Origin: Bondarzewia mesenterica
Taxonomy: Eukaryota > Basidiomycota > Agaricomycetes > Russulales > Bondarzewiaceae
DNA: 24,195 nt
NCBI GenBank assembly: GCA_004802705.1
Contig: SGPL01000502.1
Location: 1-24,195, forward strand
Direction: 5' to 3'
Shown here: positions 1 to 9,800 of the stretch, piece after piece
Numbering within the stretch: the stretch's first letter is position 1
Layout of the letters: every line of letters starts with the position of its first letter
Translations under genes and position numbers: made by a program
Notes under the pieces: model-generated
Told to the model about the DNA's origin: nothing
Database searches by the model: none
The model's input: the letters and a program-made list of their open reading frames with translations, nothing else

Positions 1-1390
1 CACGGATTGGCGGAGACGCTGGACCAGGCTGAGGCGCAAGGCCTGAGCGGAGCGGCGATCGACAAGTTGGAAAGCGAGTGGCTGGACAGCGTGGAAATGA
101 TCACGTTTGACGAAGGTGCGTGCAGGGCCTTTGCATTCCATTTTGAGGCTGCGATGGTGATTAAGCTGCTGAACTGTTTTCATCTTTTCCGCCGTTGACG
201 TAGCTGTCGAGCATGCCATCAACGCCTCCAAATCTATTCCTTCTAATGGGAAGGCTGCCGCCCTCGAAAAGTACCGTGCCGCCGTCGTAGGCAAATCAAA
301 CATAGACGCGCGCGAAACTGCGGCCGCCATTCTCGGCGAGCAGGTCGATTGGGACTGGGATCGTACGCTCATTCCTCGGCTTCCCGATTTTTTACTTTTA
401 ATCTCTTACGGCAGTGCCGCGCACCCGTGAGGGCTACTACCATGTCACGGGTGGCATCGAGTCGGCATTGTCCCGCGCACTCGCGTTTGCGCCCTACGCG
501 GATCTGATCTGGCTCGAGACGAAGACGCCGGACATTGAACAGGCGCGAGGATTTGCGAGGCGAATTCGTGAGAAGTACCCCGGAAAGTGCGTGGTTGCGC
601 CTCACCCCCTCTCTTTTGTTCCATCTCCTTTCGAATCTTGCCTCGACCCCCTGACGTTTCTTCCTTTTTTTGATTGGCGCTGCGTGGTCTTGATAATTCT
701 GATTCGGCGCAAACGACCTGGTGATGTAGGTGGCTCGTGTATAATCTGAGCCCCTCGTTCAACTGGAGCGCACACGGATACTCAGGTTTGTTTACCGTTA
801 TCCTCGTGATTGCCAGTGACGTGGTTTGCTGATGAACGATGTCGCGTCGTGCTTGCACGCTACCGCCCTTCCGTTTCGCAGATGAAGACCTCAAGAAGTT
901 CATTTGGGAACTCGGTAAGGAGGGCTTCGTACTCCAGCTCATATCTCTTGCGGGGTTGCACAGCAACGCTGTCGGATTTGGTGCGTGTGATTGCCGGTGA
1001 ATTCCGTCATGTCTGGCGTGCTCACTGGTATCTGGGTTTTCTGGTGGCAATTAACAGCGGAGTTGGCGCAGCGGTTCAAGACAGATGGCATGCTCGCGTA
1101 CGTTGAGACCGTGCAACGGAAAGAGAAGGCTATCGGGTGCGATGTGTTGACGCATCAAAAGTGGTACGTCTTTTTATATCTTTGACATGTCCCGGCTCTC
1201 CACTAGTGCTGACTGCTCTCCGATCGTTGCACCTGCTTTCGGGTACCGTGCCGTGTCGCGCTGGAAATGATGCATTCTGAAATCACATAGGAGCGGCGCG
1301 GATTATATCGATCGCATTTTGTCGACGCTGGCTTCGGGATCGTCGAGCACTTCTTCAACCGGAAAGGACAGCACCGAGCACTCATTCTAA
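1..1390 (+). CDS. ICL1: Isocitrate lyase, C-terminal part (5' end outside the window)
   Basis: Isocitrate lyase splits isocitrate into glyoxylate and succinate in the glyoxylate cycle. I read seven exons: 1-115, 204-362, 415-586, 730-785, 882-980, 1058-1163 and 1291-1390. All introns are GT-AG and reading phase is kept throughout, giving 268 residues plus TAA. Family motifs seen in order are [55 protein letters not shown] and the typical fungal C-terminus GKDSTEHSF. The catalytic Cys loop (KKCGH in the family) lies upstream, outside the window. The C-terminal HSF is not a standard peroxisomal PTS1 tripeptide. The N-terminal half is simply cut off by the window edge, and I see no damage in the part shown. 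The family assignment is secure; the exon ends are inferred from splice consensus and conserved protein sequence. Confidence 0.95.
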
Positions 1391-2620
1391 ATCGTCCTGT
1401 CGACCATGTTGAATTTACAAATTGAAGATGATCTAAGTATGCTGGTAAGTTAATTTGACGTCCTTTGATGGTCGTCTGCCGCATCAATCCTCCCTCTGGA
1501 TCGACGATATTGATCGAAGTGTTTATTCAGGTGTCTGGACGGCGGTCGCTGAGCGCTAGGCACTGTTGATAGATACGTATATGATGTGTGTTGTGTTTTA
1601 ATTGAATAACGAATGAAGGTGCACTAGAACCTGCGAATCATTGTAGTTGTCCTCTAAAGTATGGTGCCGGCCTTGTTCGTTTTCGACTTGCTGATGGGTT
1701 CATCACAAGGACTGTTTGTTGCTAGTGGCGAAATCAGACGGATCTGCTCAGTACAGGAAGGTAGCAATGGTAGCGACCTCCATGGAGAAGACAGCTGCGT
1801 GTGCTGCCAGACGAAAATCTAGAGTTAGCACGGCGAAGTCGGTCAGTGTTGATGTGGAGCCTTTTAGCCGGCACCTTTCAACATACCGTCGCAACACCGA
1901 TCGCACCGTCTCGTTTATTTCACATGTGCATGCCCTTTATTCACCAAACTACAGTGACACTATGTACTACTCGGTGCTCAGCGCTCAGCGCTCAGTACTC
2001 AGTACTCAATACTGAGTCTCAACGCATCCGCATCCGATCTACCAATTGCTGGATACGCCGGCACGCGACTTTACTAACTGCAATACTTAGCAAACTCGAC
2101 GAGGATGAACCTAGATGAACCGGCCGCCTTCTCTGAACGTTCTGATAGGTTCTGATATATCAAAGCTGCCAGTTGTAAGCAATGCGCAGCGTCATACTTA
2201 TGTATTGCCCGCACTTACGGTGCTGCTTGGCTAGCATCTTCATCGTCACAGCCAACGTCGACGTACGGGGCTTTGAACGACTCGTCTTTCGTCTTCCCGC
2301 ACATAGTTCAGGCTAGCTAATCCGGGGGTTGTTTTTTCTTTTGTTCTTTCGACTGTCGGCGGGACCGACTAAGTTCCAAACTCCCGTTTCTTTCGGGATT
2401 CACTTTCTTTTCTTATTTCCTCAGTTCCTGGCGACCCTATTGGTCCAGTGAAGGGGGGCAATCTGTGATCTTGTGGTACAGGCTATAGACATGGGAATAT
2501 GGTCGCTGGCAAAATCAGAAGTATCAGAAGTGAAGCAATGGGTAGGTGGTTACCCTTCATTTCTCGAGGACACCTCTGATTTTGCCCCTATGACGTGTAT
2601 ATACATACAAATTTCTGTGT
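1391..2620. other. Gene-free stretch after isocitrate lyase
   Basis: This interval holds the isocitrate lyase 3' flank and the presumed upstream region of the membrane protein gene. The open frames in it (for example 1716-2015 and 1801-2118) have no recognisable domain, are interrupted by stops and overlap one another. I do not support a gene here. Visible structure is a heptamer tandem repeat at 1974-2015 and a pyrimidine-rich tract around 2328-2425, which could belong to the promoter or 5' leader of the next gene. Confidence 0.6.
1974..2015. repeat. Tandem heptamer repeat, about six copies
   Basis: Six successive 7-bp units can be read: GTGCTCA, GCGCTCA, GCGCTCA, GTACTCA, GTACTCA and ATACTGA. 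The units drift from one end to the other, as expected of a small decaying minisatellite. It lies in a non-coding region and no function is implied. Confidence 0.8.
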
Positions 2621-4754
2621 ATGTCTTCCAAAATACAGCGCCTGCACAATTTTTTCTGCCGCTTCATCGCAAGCTATTTCTTCCTCGTTGTCATCCACTT
2701 CGCGGGCCAATTATTCTCCAATCGCTTACTTTGGCCGACGATACCAAGGTCGTTAAAGTGGTCTCTGGAATTCTCAACGCACACGGCATTGAGCCCGAAC
2801 TTCTGTTCCTCGCACATGGTGTTTTGCGGAGCTGTGATGGGTTCGAGATGCCCAACGGATAGTCATGCACCGTGCTGGCGTATGAGGCACATCACAGGAA
2901 TGCGTCGCATGATATGCATCGGCATCTCTCTGATGCTGTTGCGGATGGGTCGGATGCTTGGGAGTCCGTGCGTTCTTCTCTCCTCGAAATTATCGTCGTG
3001 TGATGCATGTCTTAACACTTGAACGGCGCGTGATGCTGATGTTCCGCTTGGTAGCTTTCCTTTTCTCCTGTGTTGGCGGAGATATCGAATCAGACATTCG
3101 GTATACGTACCGTTTTAACGGACCGTTGTGCTCCGTCTATGGGGTGGACTCTGGATGTGTGGGTCGTTTTGTTCCTGAAATCCGATCATGTGCAAGTTTA
3201 ACTTGATCTCTTCAGCTTTCATGACGCTAAACGTGAAGATTTGGCTACCATATTTTTCCAGGTATGGCTCTTTATGATGTCGATGACAGCTGTACGCCGT
3301 GCCAATTGCTTTGGTGTCAAGCAATCATTATTAGCAAAATTGACTCAAAGAAATCTGCTCTTAGATTGTAACAGACTCTATTCCTCACTTATTAGCACAC
3401 CATGTCTTTCTGATTTTGCTACCTCCTCATGATTCGATTGATCGCCATTTTTTCTTCCAGGATTGCTGCTCTACCCAACCATTTCATGAACACCGCATGG
3501 GCGTCGTTCAATGTCTATGCTCACATCAGGATGAGACGTGAATATGAGCAAGTCATCGTGGCCGGCGGGTGCGATGGTGTCGACGCGCTGGGAGGCTGGT
3601 GGAACGGTCGTCTGAGACATGCCGTATGATTGATGATTGCCTTGAGTTCGTCTTGTCCTGACCGACGGGTTACTCAGGTTCCAATACTGGTGCTAAACGC
3701 AATTGTCCTATTGGCGCTGTCTTTTCGCACGTGGAGGTTGTTTTTGGTGCAGCCCCTATCAGTATTTCCTCGACTCATCGTATAACAACAGAACGTAGAT
3801 ATACCGCCGTCAGTCATTCAGCAGCGTTGAAGCACCGTCCAATATCACTCGGATACATAAGGTGCGCATCAAAGTTTATTAAGAAAAGGGCTGTCCATCA
3901 TATTTTATGCTCAGGTGTACAGTACCTTTGTTTCGTCATGACACTGCGATTGTCATCGTCCTTCACAATTGCGGCTACGGCGCTGTGGATCGGCAAGCTC
4001 ACTGAAGATGCGATCCGTGAAGCTACCAATCATTACACACTTTATCTCGCTGGCTTCATAACCTCCGTGGTTGTAAGTTCCCTGCACCATCCGCACATAC
4101 AGCACTTACCATACTGATGCAATCGTGGGATGCTGCAGGTCAACGTGTTATGGATTGTCTTTGTACGTTATATGCAGGCTCATTCACTCCAGAGTTACGC
4201 AGAAGAAATGATGTTTTTCTTGCTTTGTTGGGTTGGTTCGCTATCCGCCAGGAAAACCGGCCCCTTTTCTGGCTTTTCCTCCTCGCTGGCATCGCCGTCA
4301 TAGTCATATGGACACTCATGTTCTTTAGCTCGCCCTACCGCTTCGTGTTTCTCACCTGGTCTTTTTTTCGCTACTATGACTGTAGTCACATACGTGTTTC
4401 TCGTGGCCACCTCTATTCTCGGAATTGTTTGCCGCTTCAATTTTGGCGAAGGCTTGGCCCACTACCGTACGTTTCGAATTTGCATTGTGTCGTCTATCCG
4501 TCTTTTCTCATTTCGTTGTTTGACATGCAGTAATGCTTCTCGAATCTCTCGCCAATGACAACTTCACCCCTGCATCGTTCGCGCACGACCCAGAAGAAAC
4601 TGAATGGCCGACCAAAGTGACCGACATTCCCCGCTTCTCTGTTGTCTCCGGTGAAACATTTACTATCACACCTATAGGAGGAGTGTCCAGTCCTCAGTAT
4701 GGCCAGCCAAAGGAACGCGCAAGTTTCTTATGCATGGATCCCAAAAAACACTAG
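2621..4754 (+). pseudogene. Multi-pass membrane protein gene with several frame breaks (Agaricomycete-type, unknown function)
   Basis: Coding-like blocks in different frames line up as one protein. Near 2621-2700 there is an N-terminal hydrophobic helix (ASYFFLVVIHFAGQLF). A charged block with AYEAHHRNA follows near 2875-2905. Near 3260 is VWLFMMSMTAVRRAN, near 3680 a hydrophobic helix (VPILVLNAIVLLAL), near 4260-4330 PLFWLFLLAGIAVIVIW, and near 4380-4466 VTYVFLVATSILGIVCR leading to GEGLAHY. A soluble tail ends at TAG 4752-4754. Three introns have clear borders: 3624-3677, 4073-4138 and 4467-4530. Continuity is broken by frame changes near 2790, around 3000, around 3475, around 4200 and at a T7 run (4362-4368), plus an in-frame TAG near 2863. 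The architecture suggests a membrane protein with a cytosolic C-terminal tail; I cannot name a function. It is either a decayed gene or an intact gene in poorly called sequence. The breaks are denser than in any neighbour, which favours decay. The start at 2621 is uncertain. Confidence 0.5.
4404..4471 (+). repeat. Inverted repeat, copy 1 (inside the membrane protein gene)
   Basis: This 68-bp segment covers the last part of a coding exon (ending GEGLAHY) and the first bases of the following intron. It matches the reverse complement of 5097-5164 with only four mismatches. See the copy 2 entry. Confidence 0.85.
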
Positions 4755-4997
4755 GCCTTCAGACCCTCCGACTTCCGACTCTTCATGACCACTTTGTCGA
4801 TCCCATCAGTTTATGAGCAAGCCTTGTCGACTGGTTCCAACAAACCGCCTCATTCTTCTTTTATATTTTTGAACTGTATCTCCCATTGACCATGCGCAAC
4901 AGCTCCTGGGGCTATGAAACCCGGGGGCTGCTCCATGAAAATGTCCTCCTCGAGATAGATTAAGTATGGATTTTTTTTTTCTGGAGAGAGGAGTAGT

Positions 4998-5024
4998 CAC
5001 GTGGCTATGTCTCAATATCACGTG
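4998..5024. promoter_or_regulatory. Twin CACGTG (E-box) motifs spaced two helical turns
   Basis: Two CACGTG palindromes start at 4998 and 5019, exactly 21 bp apart. The second sits in the longer palindrome TCACGTGA. CACGTG is the binding site of bHLH factors such as the Cbf1 class in fungi. The pair lies about 345 bp upstream of the cerato-platanin ATG and also follows the 3' end of the membrane protein gene. A regulatory role is inference from the motif and spacing only. Confidence 0.4.
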
Positions 5025-5096
5025 ATACATGAACGCGTCTTAGAAAGTGTGGTCTGTAACTTAGGATCTCGTATTTATTTCTAATGCAATGCGGAA

Positions 5097-5164
5097 CATA
5101 CGGTAGTGGGCCAGGCCTTCGCCAAAATTCAAGCGGCAAACAATTCCGAGAATGGAGGTGGCCA
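5097..5164 (-). pseudogene. Inverted gene fragment (copy 2) of the upstream membrane protein gene
   Basis: Read on the minus strand, this segment repeats 4404-4471 with four mismatches in 68 bp. It still encodes the exon end ILGIVCRLNFGEGLAHY followed by an intron-like GTATGT donor. Two of the three coding differences are synonymous and the third changes Phe to Leu. Because the intron start is included, it came from genomic DNA rather than from an mRNA retrocopy. Outside this core the similarity fades quickly. It is best read as a remnant of an inverted paralogue or segmental duplication lying between the membrane protein gene and the cerato-platanin promoter. Confidence 0.65.
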
Positions 5165-5303
5165 AGAGAGGTTACAGAATGGTGAAGTCTCGGAAGAACA
5201 TCCTTTCTCCCGAGACATAACGATTTTTTCAAGTTCTAGGCATCACTGCCCCTATTTTCTTTTTAGCATAAATTGCGAGCGACCTCTCTTCTGGGATCCT
5301 CAT

Positions 5304-5309
5304 TATAAA
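5304..5309 (+). promoter_or_regulatory. TATA box of the cerato-platanin gene
   Basis: TATAAA lies 56 bp upstream of the ATG at 5365, in a CT-rich promoter typical of strongly expressed fungal secreted-protein genes. This is a motif and position call only. Confidence 0.5.
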
Positions 5310-5364
5310 CTCTCAACTCTCTCAATCTACCAATCACTTACCACTTATCGACATTATCACTACC

Positions 5365-6220
5365 ATGAAGTTTACTTCATCCGCTTCTGCTGCTCTCGTT
5401 GCCTTCCTTATCCGCAGCGCTGGCGCTGCCCCTCAGCACGTCGACCTCGTGGTCAGTTTCAAAACTGAGATGACTTTGGAGTCACCCTCCACCGACACCA
5501 TGAGCAGCCAATTACCATCGTCGGCTGGAACGACATCTGCGATGTCGACAGCACTGACCACATCCGACATACCATCCACCATGGCTTCTGCTTCTATGAG
5601 CGGCGCGACACCAGTGTCGTCTGGAACGACTGTCGCGAGCTCTACACCCACCTCGTCGGATGTGATGTCTTCGACCATGATGACCTCTACTAGCGGCTCG
5701 CCTACTATCACCTCGCCTGGAATGTCTGTGACATCCACGTCGAGTATGACAGATTCCCCTATCGCATCCTCCTCTACCCCTAGCGGCACTGAGTCCGCAC
5801 TACCCACCCCGTCATCCAGCGATAGCTGTCCTACCGACTCTGACGAGTCAGCGTTCATCCTTCCCCTCACCTTCGATAATAAATATGACGACAGGGACAA
5901 CTTTTTTGACAAAGCACTCTGCTCTGCGAGCAATGGTCCCTCTCCCCACTACTTCCGTCTATGCTAATATCTCTGACTACCCCTACGTCGGCGCCGTCTT
6001 CGCCGTCGTCCCATGGGACCGTCTTAATTGCGGTACNTGCTGGGCAGTTACTTACCCTAAGACCGGCGTCACGGTCAATATCCTCGCTATTGACTATTCC
6101 AGCACTGGCTTTGAGGTCGCTCAGTCTGCGATGGATAAGTTGACGGGAGGCGAGGCACAGCAACATGGAAAGGTGATTGTGAAGGTGCAGCAGGTCGATG
6201 TCTCAGCCTGCAAGTTGTAG
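5365..6220 (+). CDS. Cerato-platanin family secreted protein with Ser/Thr-rich N-terminal stalk (one frame slip)
   Basis: Cerato-platanins are small secreted, cell-wall-associated fungal proteins with an expansin-like double-psi beta-barrel. Residues 1 to about 22 form a signal peptide ending around SAGA-AP. A Ser/Thr-rich low-complexity region follows to about residue 155, likely O-mannosylated. The cerato-platanin domain runs from about residue 165 to 284. The four family cysteines are visible in LCSASNG, in NCGTCW (two) and in the terminal SACKL; NILAIDYSSTGFE is the conserved core. The frame changes by one base at a C-rich spot (about 5938-5947). Removing one base gives a continuous 284-residue protein ending at TAG 6218-6220. 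No GT-AG pair can account for the shift. The N at 6037 falls on a third codon position (ACN, Thr), so it is harmless. No intron is evident. Confidence 0.85.
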
Positions 6221-6856
6221 ATTGAATTCTTTTCTCATGCCGAGTCTCTTACTTTAATCACTCATACCCGGGCTGTTTGATATAGCTCAGAAAATATACA
6301 GATAATGATAATAAATGAGTAATCACTTAAGTCTGCTTTTGCCAAATCAACTACGTAAGTATGTCTATCGTTGCGTGAAGATGGGCAATGCATGGAAGAA
6401 AACAAACTTGGTAAGAACGAGTTATCATCAGGACGAGGTCAGTAATAGAGACTAGGTTGTCGTCTGACTCTCCCCGATCACAGTCGTCCATGGACCCAAG
6501 TCGATATTATCAGGTATAGCAGCATTCGCTGTTGAAGATACAGTGTCTTTGTGGCGGAGAGCATAGAGTGCGAATGAAAGAAACAACGAAATAGTCAGCA
6601 AGAACGAAGAAGAAAAACTGTAGCAAAGATGATGTGCGACAAAATCAATAATATACTTAAGGAAGTAGCTGAAATGTTCAAGGTGCACACAAAGACCAGT
6701 GCAAGTCACACAAGATGTCCTTCGCACGCTGTGAACACACAGGGGCATTAGTGATTAAAATACAATCCAGGTCAGAAACGAAATGACAAAATCAGAAGGG
6801 GCACATTAGCCCTAACACCTTGCCTCGTCCTTCCAAAACGAATCCTATACGGCCAG
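6221..6856. other. Convergent intergenic region
   Basis: This interval lies between the 3' end of the cerato-platanin gene and the 3' end of the minus-strand Ser/Pro-rich gene. It is AT-rich with AATAAA-like sequence near 6309-6315 that could serve 3' end formation. The minus-strand frame at 6452-6748 has no recognisable protein features, so I see no gene here. Confidence 0.55.
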
Positions 6857-9800
6857 TCACTCCCGGTGATCGAGGTCTGTGTAAGGATACGACAACGACG
6901 GCGTCCGTCCATGCACCAACTTATCATGCTCAATAATCTCGAATTGATCGTCCGACAACTCCTGTGATAGGCGTGAAATTGTCGGACCTTGTCCAGATCG
7001 CGGCGGTGAATTGCCAACAGGCGTAGGAATAGGCGGTGACGACGAATGTGACGAGAAACGGGAGGACTCCATCGACGAAGTCGGCGTGACGCGTCCTGTA
7101 GTGCCCCCTGTGCGCACCGAGATCCGCTTGCCATTCTCGACGATCGACTGCGTGCGCGACTGCCGCACGTTCCCCCGTGTTGCGTTCGCAACAGCATATT
7201 GCTCTGGCAGGATTGGGCTAGGTGGGATCTCTCCCAATGTATTACTCACGATGGACCCGCGCACCATGTTCCCCGCCATATCCACCACACTCGGTTGTCG
7301 CTTACGAGACGCAGGAGGATCCTCAGGTGTGGTCGATCGTGACCCATCTGACAACGTAGGATTGTTGGACGCCTGCGAAAGACGATTGGCTGGTGACTTC
7401 CATGATTTGAGAATTGACTTCCGCACGCTACCACGCTCTTTTTCAAGCCCCGCGAATGGGAGAGGGGGCGACGAGGTGGCAGTCGACGTTCGTGCTGACG
7501 ATGTCGAGGCTTGGGAACGGTGACTAGACGACTCATTCACCGAGGAAGCCGCATAATTCTGATAATGCTGTGGAGGCTGAGGTGATCGACGGATTGGATA
7601 AGGCGACTCTTGGTCAAAGTGTATAGTGTTTATAGAGGCTCCGGCTTGAGCGCGCTGCATAGCCCGAGTGGTCGTCATTAAGGGTGATGCCTGGGATGTT
7701 CGTCTGGGGGGTATCATGGCATTTGTCACCACTTCCTGTAACTGAGATTGGGGAACGGACAGCATTTGCGCACTAGGGACTGGCGGCGGTTGCATCCCAT
7801 GGCCTGCCTGTCCATTTGTTGGTGCAGGCGCAGAGGAAGCTGAAGAACCAGGCGGCATTCCAGATATTGAAGCTTTATTGCTCTTCCGCCAGAGCTTCCT
7901 AATGCTTTTCACGGGATTCAGCGTTGTCGCACGATTGGGGTTAGATTTTGCAAACGGCTCGTCCGATGAGTCCAAAGAGAATCGACTGGAAGGTGTCTGT
8001 GAGTTGCGAGTGGGGCTGTTAGTGCTCGTGCTGCTCATTATATTCAGCGAGGCCTGACGTTCCGGGGGTATCTCAAAAGTAGAATAGGTGATACGAGAAG
8101 TGCTCGATGACTCGTGGGACGTCCGCTCCTCCGACATCCGGGCAGCGTCAGAATCGGAAGGAAACCGGCCGAAAGGATCAGGGGACAAAGGGATTATGGG
8201 CGAGTTGGACACTTCCGTTTTGCGCAAGGATGGCGGAATGATATCTGGATACGATGGCTCCTGACCTTCAAACTCTCGCTTCCTGGCTTGAGACTCGTCT
8301 GACGTGTTCGACGGAGCACTTGACTGCTTCGCATACGGAGATACCGGAATCGCATTAGAAACGCCATTGAGAGCTAGTCGTGGAGGCGTAGGGTAGCTGT
8401 CGCGGTCTGATATCCCTGTGGGAGACTCAGGCTCACTCTGATTTTTGAGAGCTGAGAAGGGGACCGCCGGCCACACGGGTAGGGCAGCGCTTCTGAGGAC
8501 GATAATCAATGACAGCGCGTTTATTTGGTTTTGAAACACGAGCTCACCCCTGCGTCGTCTGCACATCTTCGTTTGGACGCAATTGGCTCCTATTAGAAAC
8601 ACCCAAGAATCCAGATTGTGAAGGAGGAGACAGCGATGCCCGAGCTTTTGATGAAGACTTTCGCGGAGGCGTTACTACCTCATCCTCCAGAAGCTCATGT
8701 TTCAGACGATGAGGAGATAACTGAACCAAAGTCTGTATAACAAAGAGGTCAATTTTCATCTCAAAACGTCGACTAAATCAGTCGTCGCTGACCCTCTCAA
8801 TCTCGTCAAGCTGCGCTTTCATAGCATATTGACTACGTCGGCGATCGTGCGGGTCACTCAAATCAAACTACAGCGCATACATGGGTCATTTTCACCTCAT
8901 CAAGAAAATAGGTATAAGCTCACCTCTCCCGAATCCTCATACTCCAGCCCCAAGTCCAAATCTTCGAAAAAGGCACCAACCCTCCTGTCTTCTGCTGGAC
9001 TCTTGATCCTCCTAAACTTGCTTGGATCAATCGAATCTGCATCCGCATCCCCTTCACCTGCCGATTCCTGACTCTCCTCGGAAGATGGCGTGGTCCCGTC
9101 TCGAAGATAAGGCAGTTTCGTGCTATCACCGCTGTACAGCGGCAAAGGCATTGGACTGGGCTCATCTGTTGCAATGACATCGTTTGGCATGGGCAAAGCC
9201 AAAGTCAGTGGTCGAGGAACAGGCTTCTTGATAGTCCCAGCAGTCGCAGGTGACGAGCGACGATTACGCTTTGAATCGTCCGGAGGTGAGGCCGGAATGG
9301 AAACGGAGAGTCGAGGCCGCGAATGCGCATCCCAGAGTTGCTTTACCTCCACCTCGTCATCGTCAGCTTCACGGTCTTGACGATTTTCCGTGTCATCGGG
9401 AAGTAAAGAGAGTGCAGAGCCATCCAGCGCCAGTTCAACAACATTCGAATTCACCTCCTTCGGCTTGCCAGTCCCATTCGCATGCAAATCTGCCCATGTC
9501 TCTCCGTCTGTACCGAACACATCGGCCAGTGGATCTTGAGTATCATTTCTCAGCTGTGCCGTGTGGTCGATATTATCCGGCGACTCTGAAAGTGGCGCAT
9601 ACTCCACAATTTCGTCCACATGATGCGCCAAATCGTCGTCGTTGTCCTCATCCTCGTTGAGCAAAAACCTCGGAACCACCTGCCTATCCACCAATATGAG
9701 TTTGATAGGCGCACTCTTCAACACAGGCTCCTGCTCATTCTCATCTTCCGTCATCGCCGTCGAGCGCGACTCTGTCCACAGCCGACCGACACGCTTTCGA

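Larger units (their letters stand above)
4755..5364. other. Intergenic region upstream of the cerato-platanin gene
   Basis: This interval holds the 3' flank of the membrane protein gene, the inverted fragment at 5097-5164, a pair of CACGTG palindromes at 4998 and 5019, and a TATA-like box at 5304-5309. I see no other gene. Confidence 0.6.

Noticed and set aside
2473..2862. 129-codon frame starting upstream of the membrane protein gene
   Set aside because: Its first part has no protein-like features. Its second half matches the membrane protein only after a frame change, so the ATG at 2621 in the other frame is the better start.
2829..2862. A 29-nt intron (GTGATG to GATAG) bridging the membrane gene's TAG stop
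   Set aside because: It is too short for fungal splicing, and the resulting frame does not continue into the conserved block AYEAHHRNA.
5433..5933. 166-codon minus-strand frame across the cerato-platanin stalk
   Set aside because: It is an antisense shadow of the repetitive Ser/Thr codons; the sense strand has a signal peptide and a known domain.
5938..5990. An intron to explain the cerato-platanin frame change
   Set aside because: GT and a CTAAT-like branch are present, but there is no AG acceptor in a usable position before the conserved domain continues.
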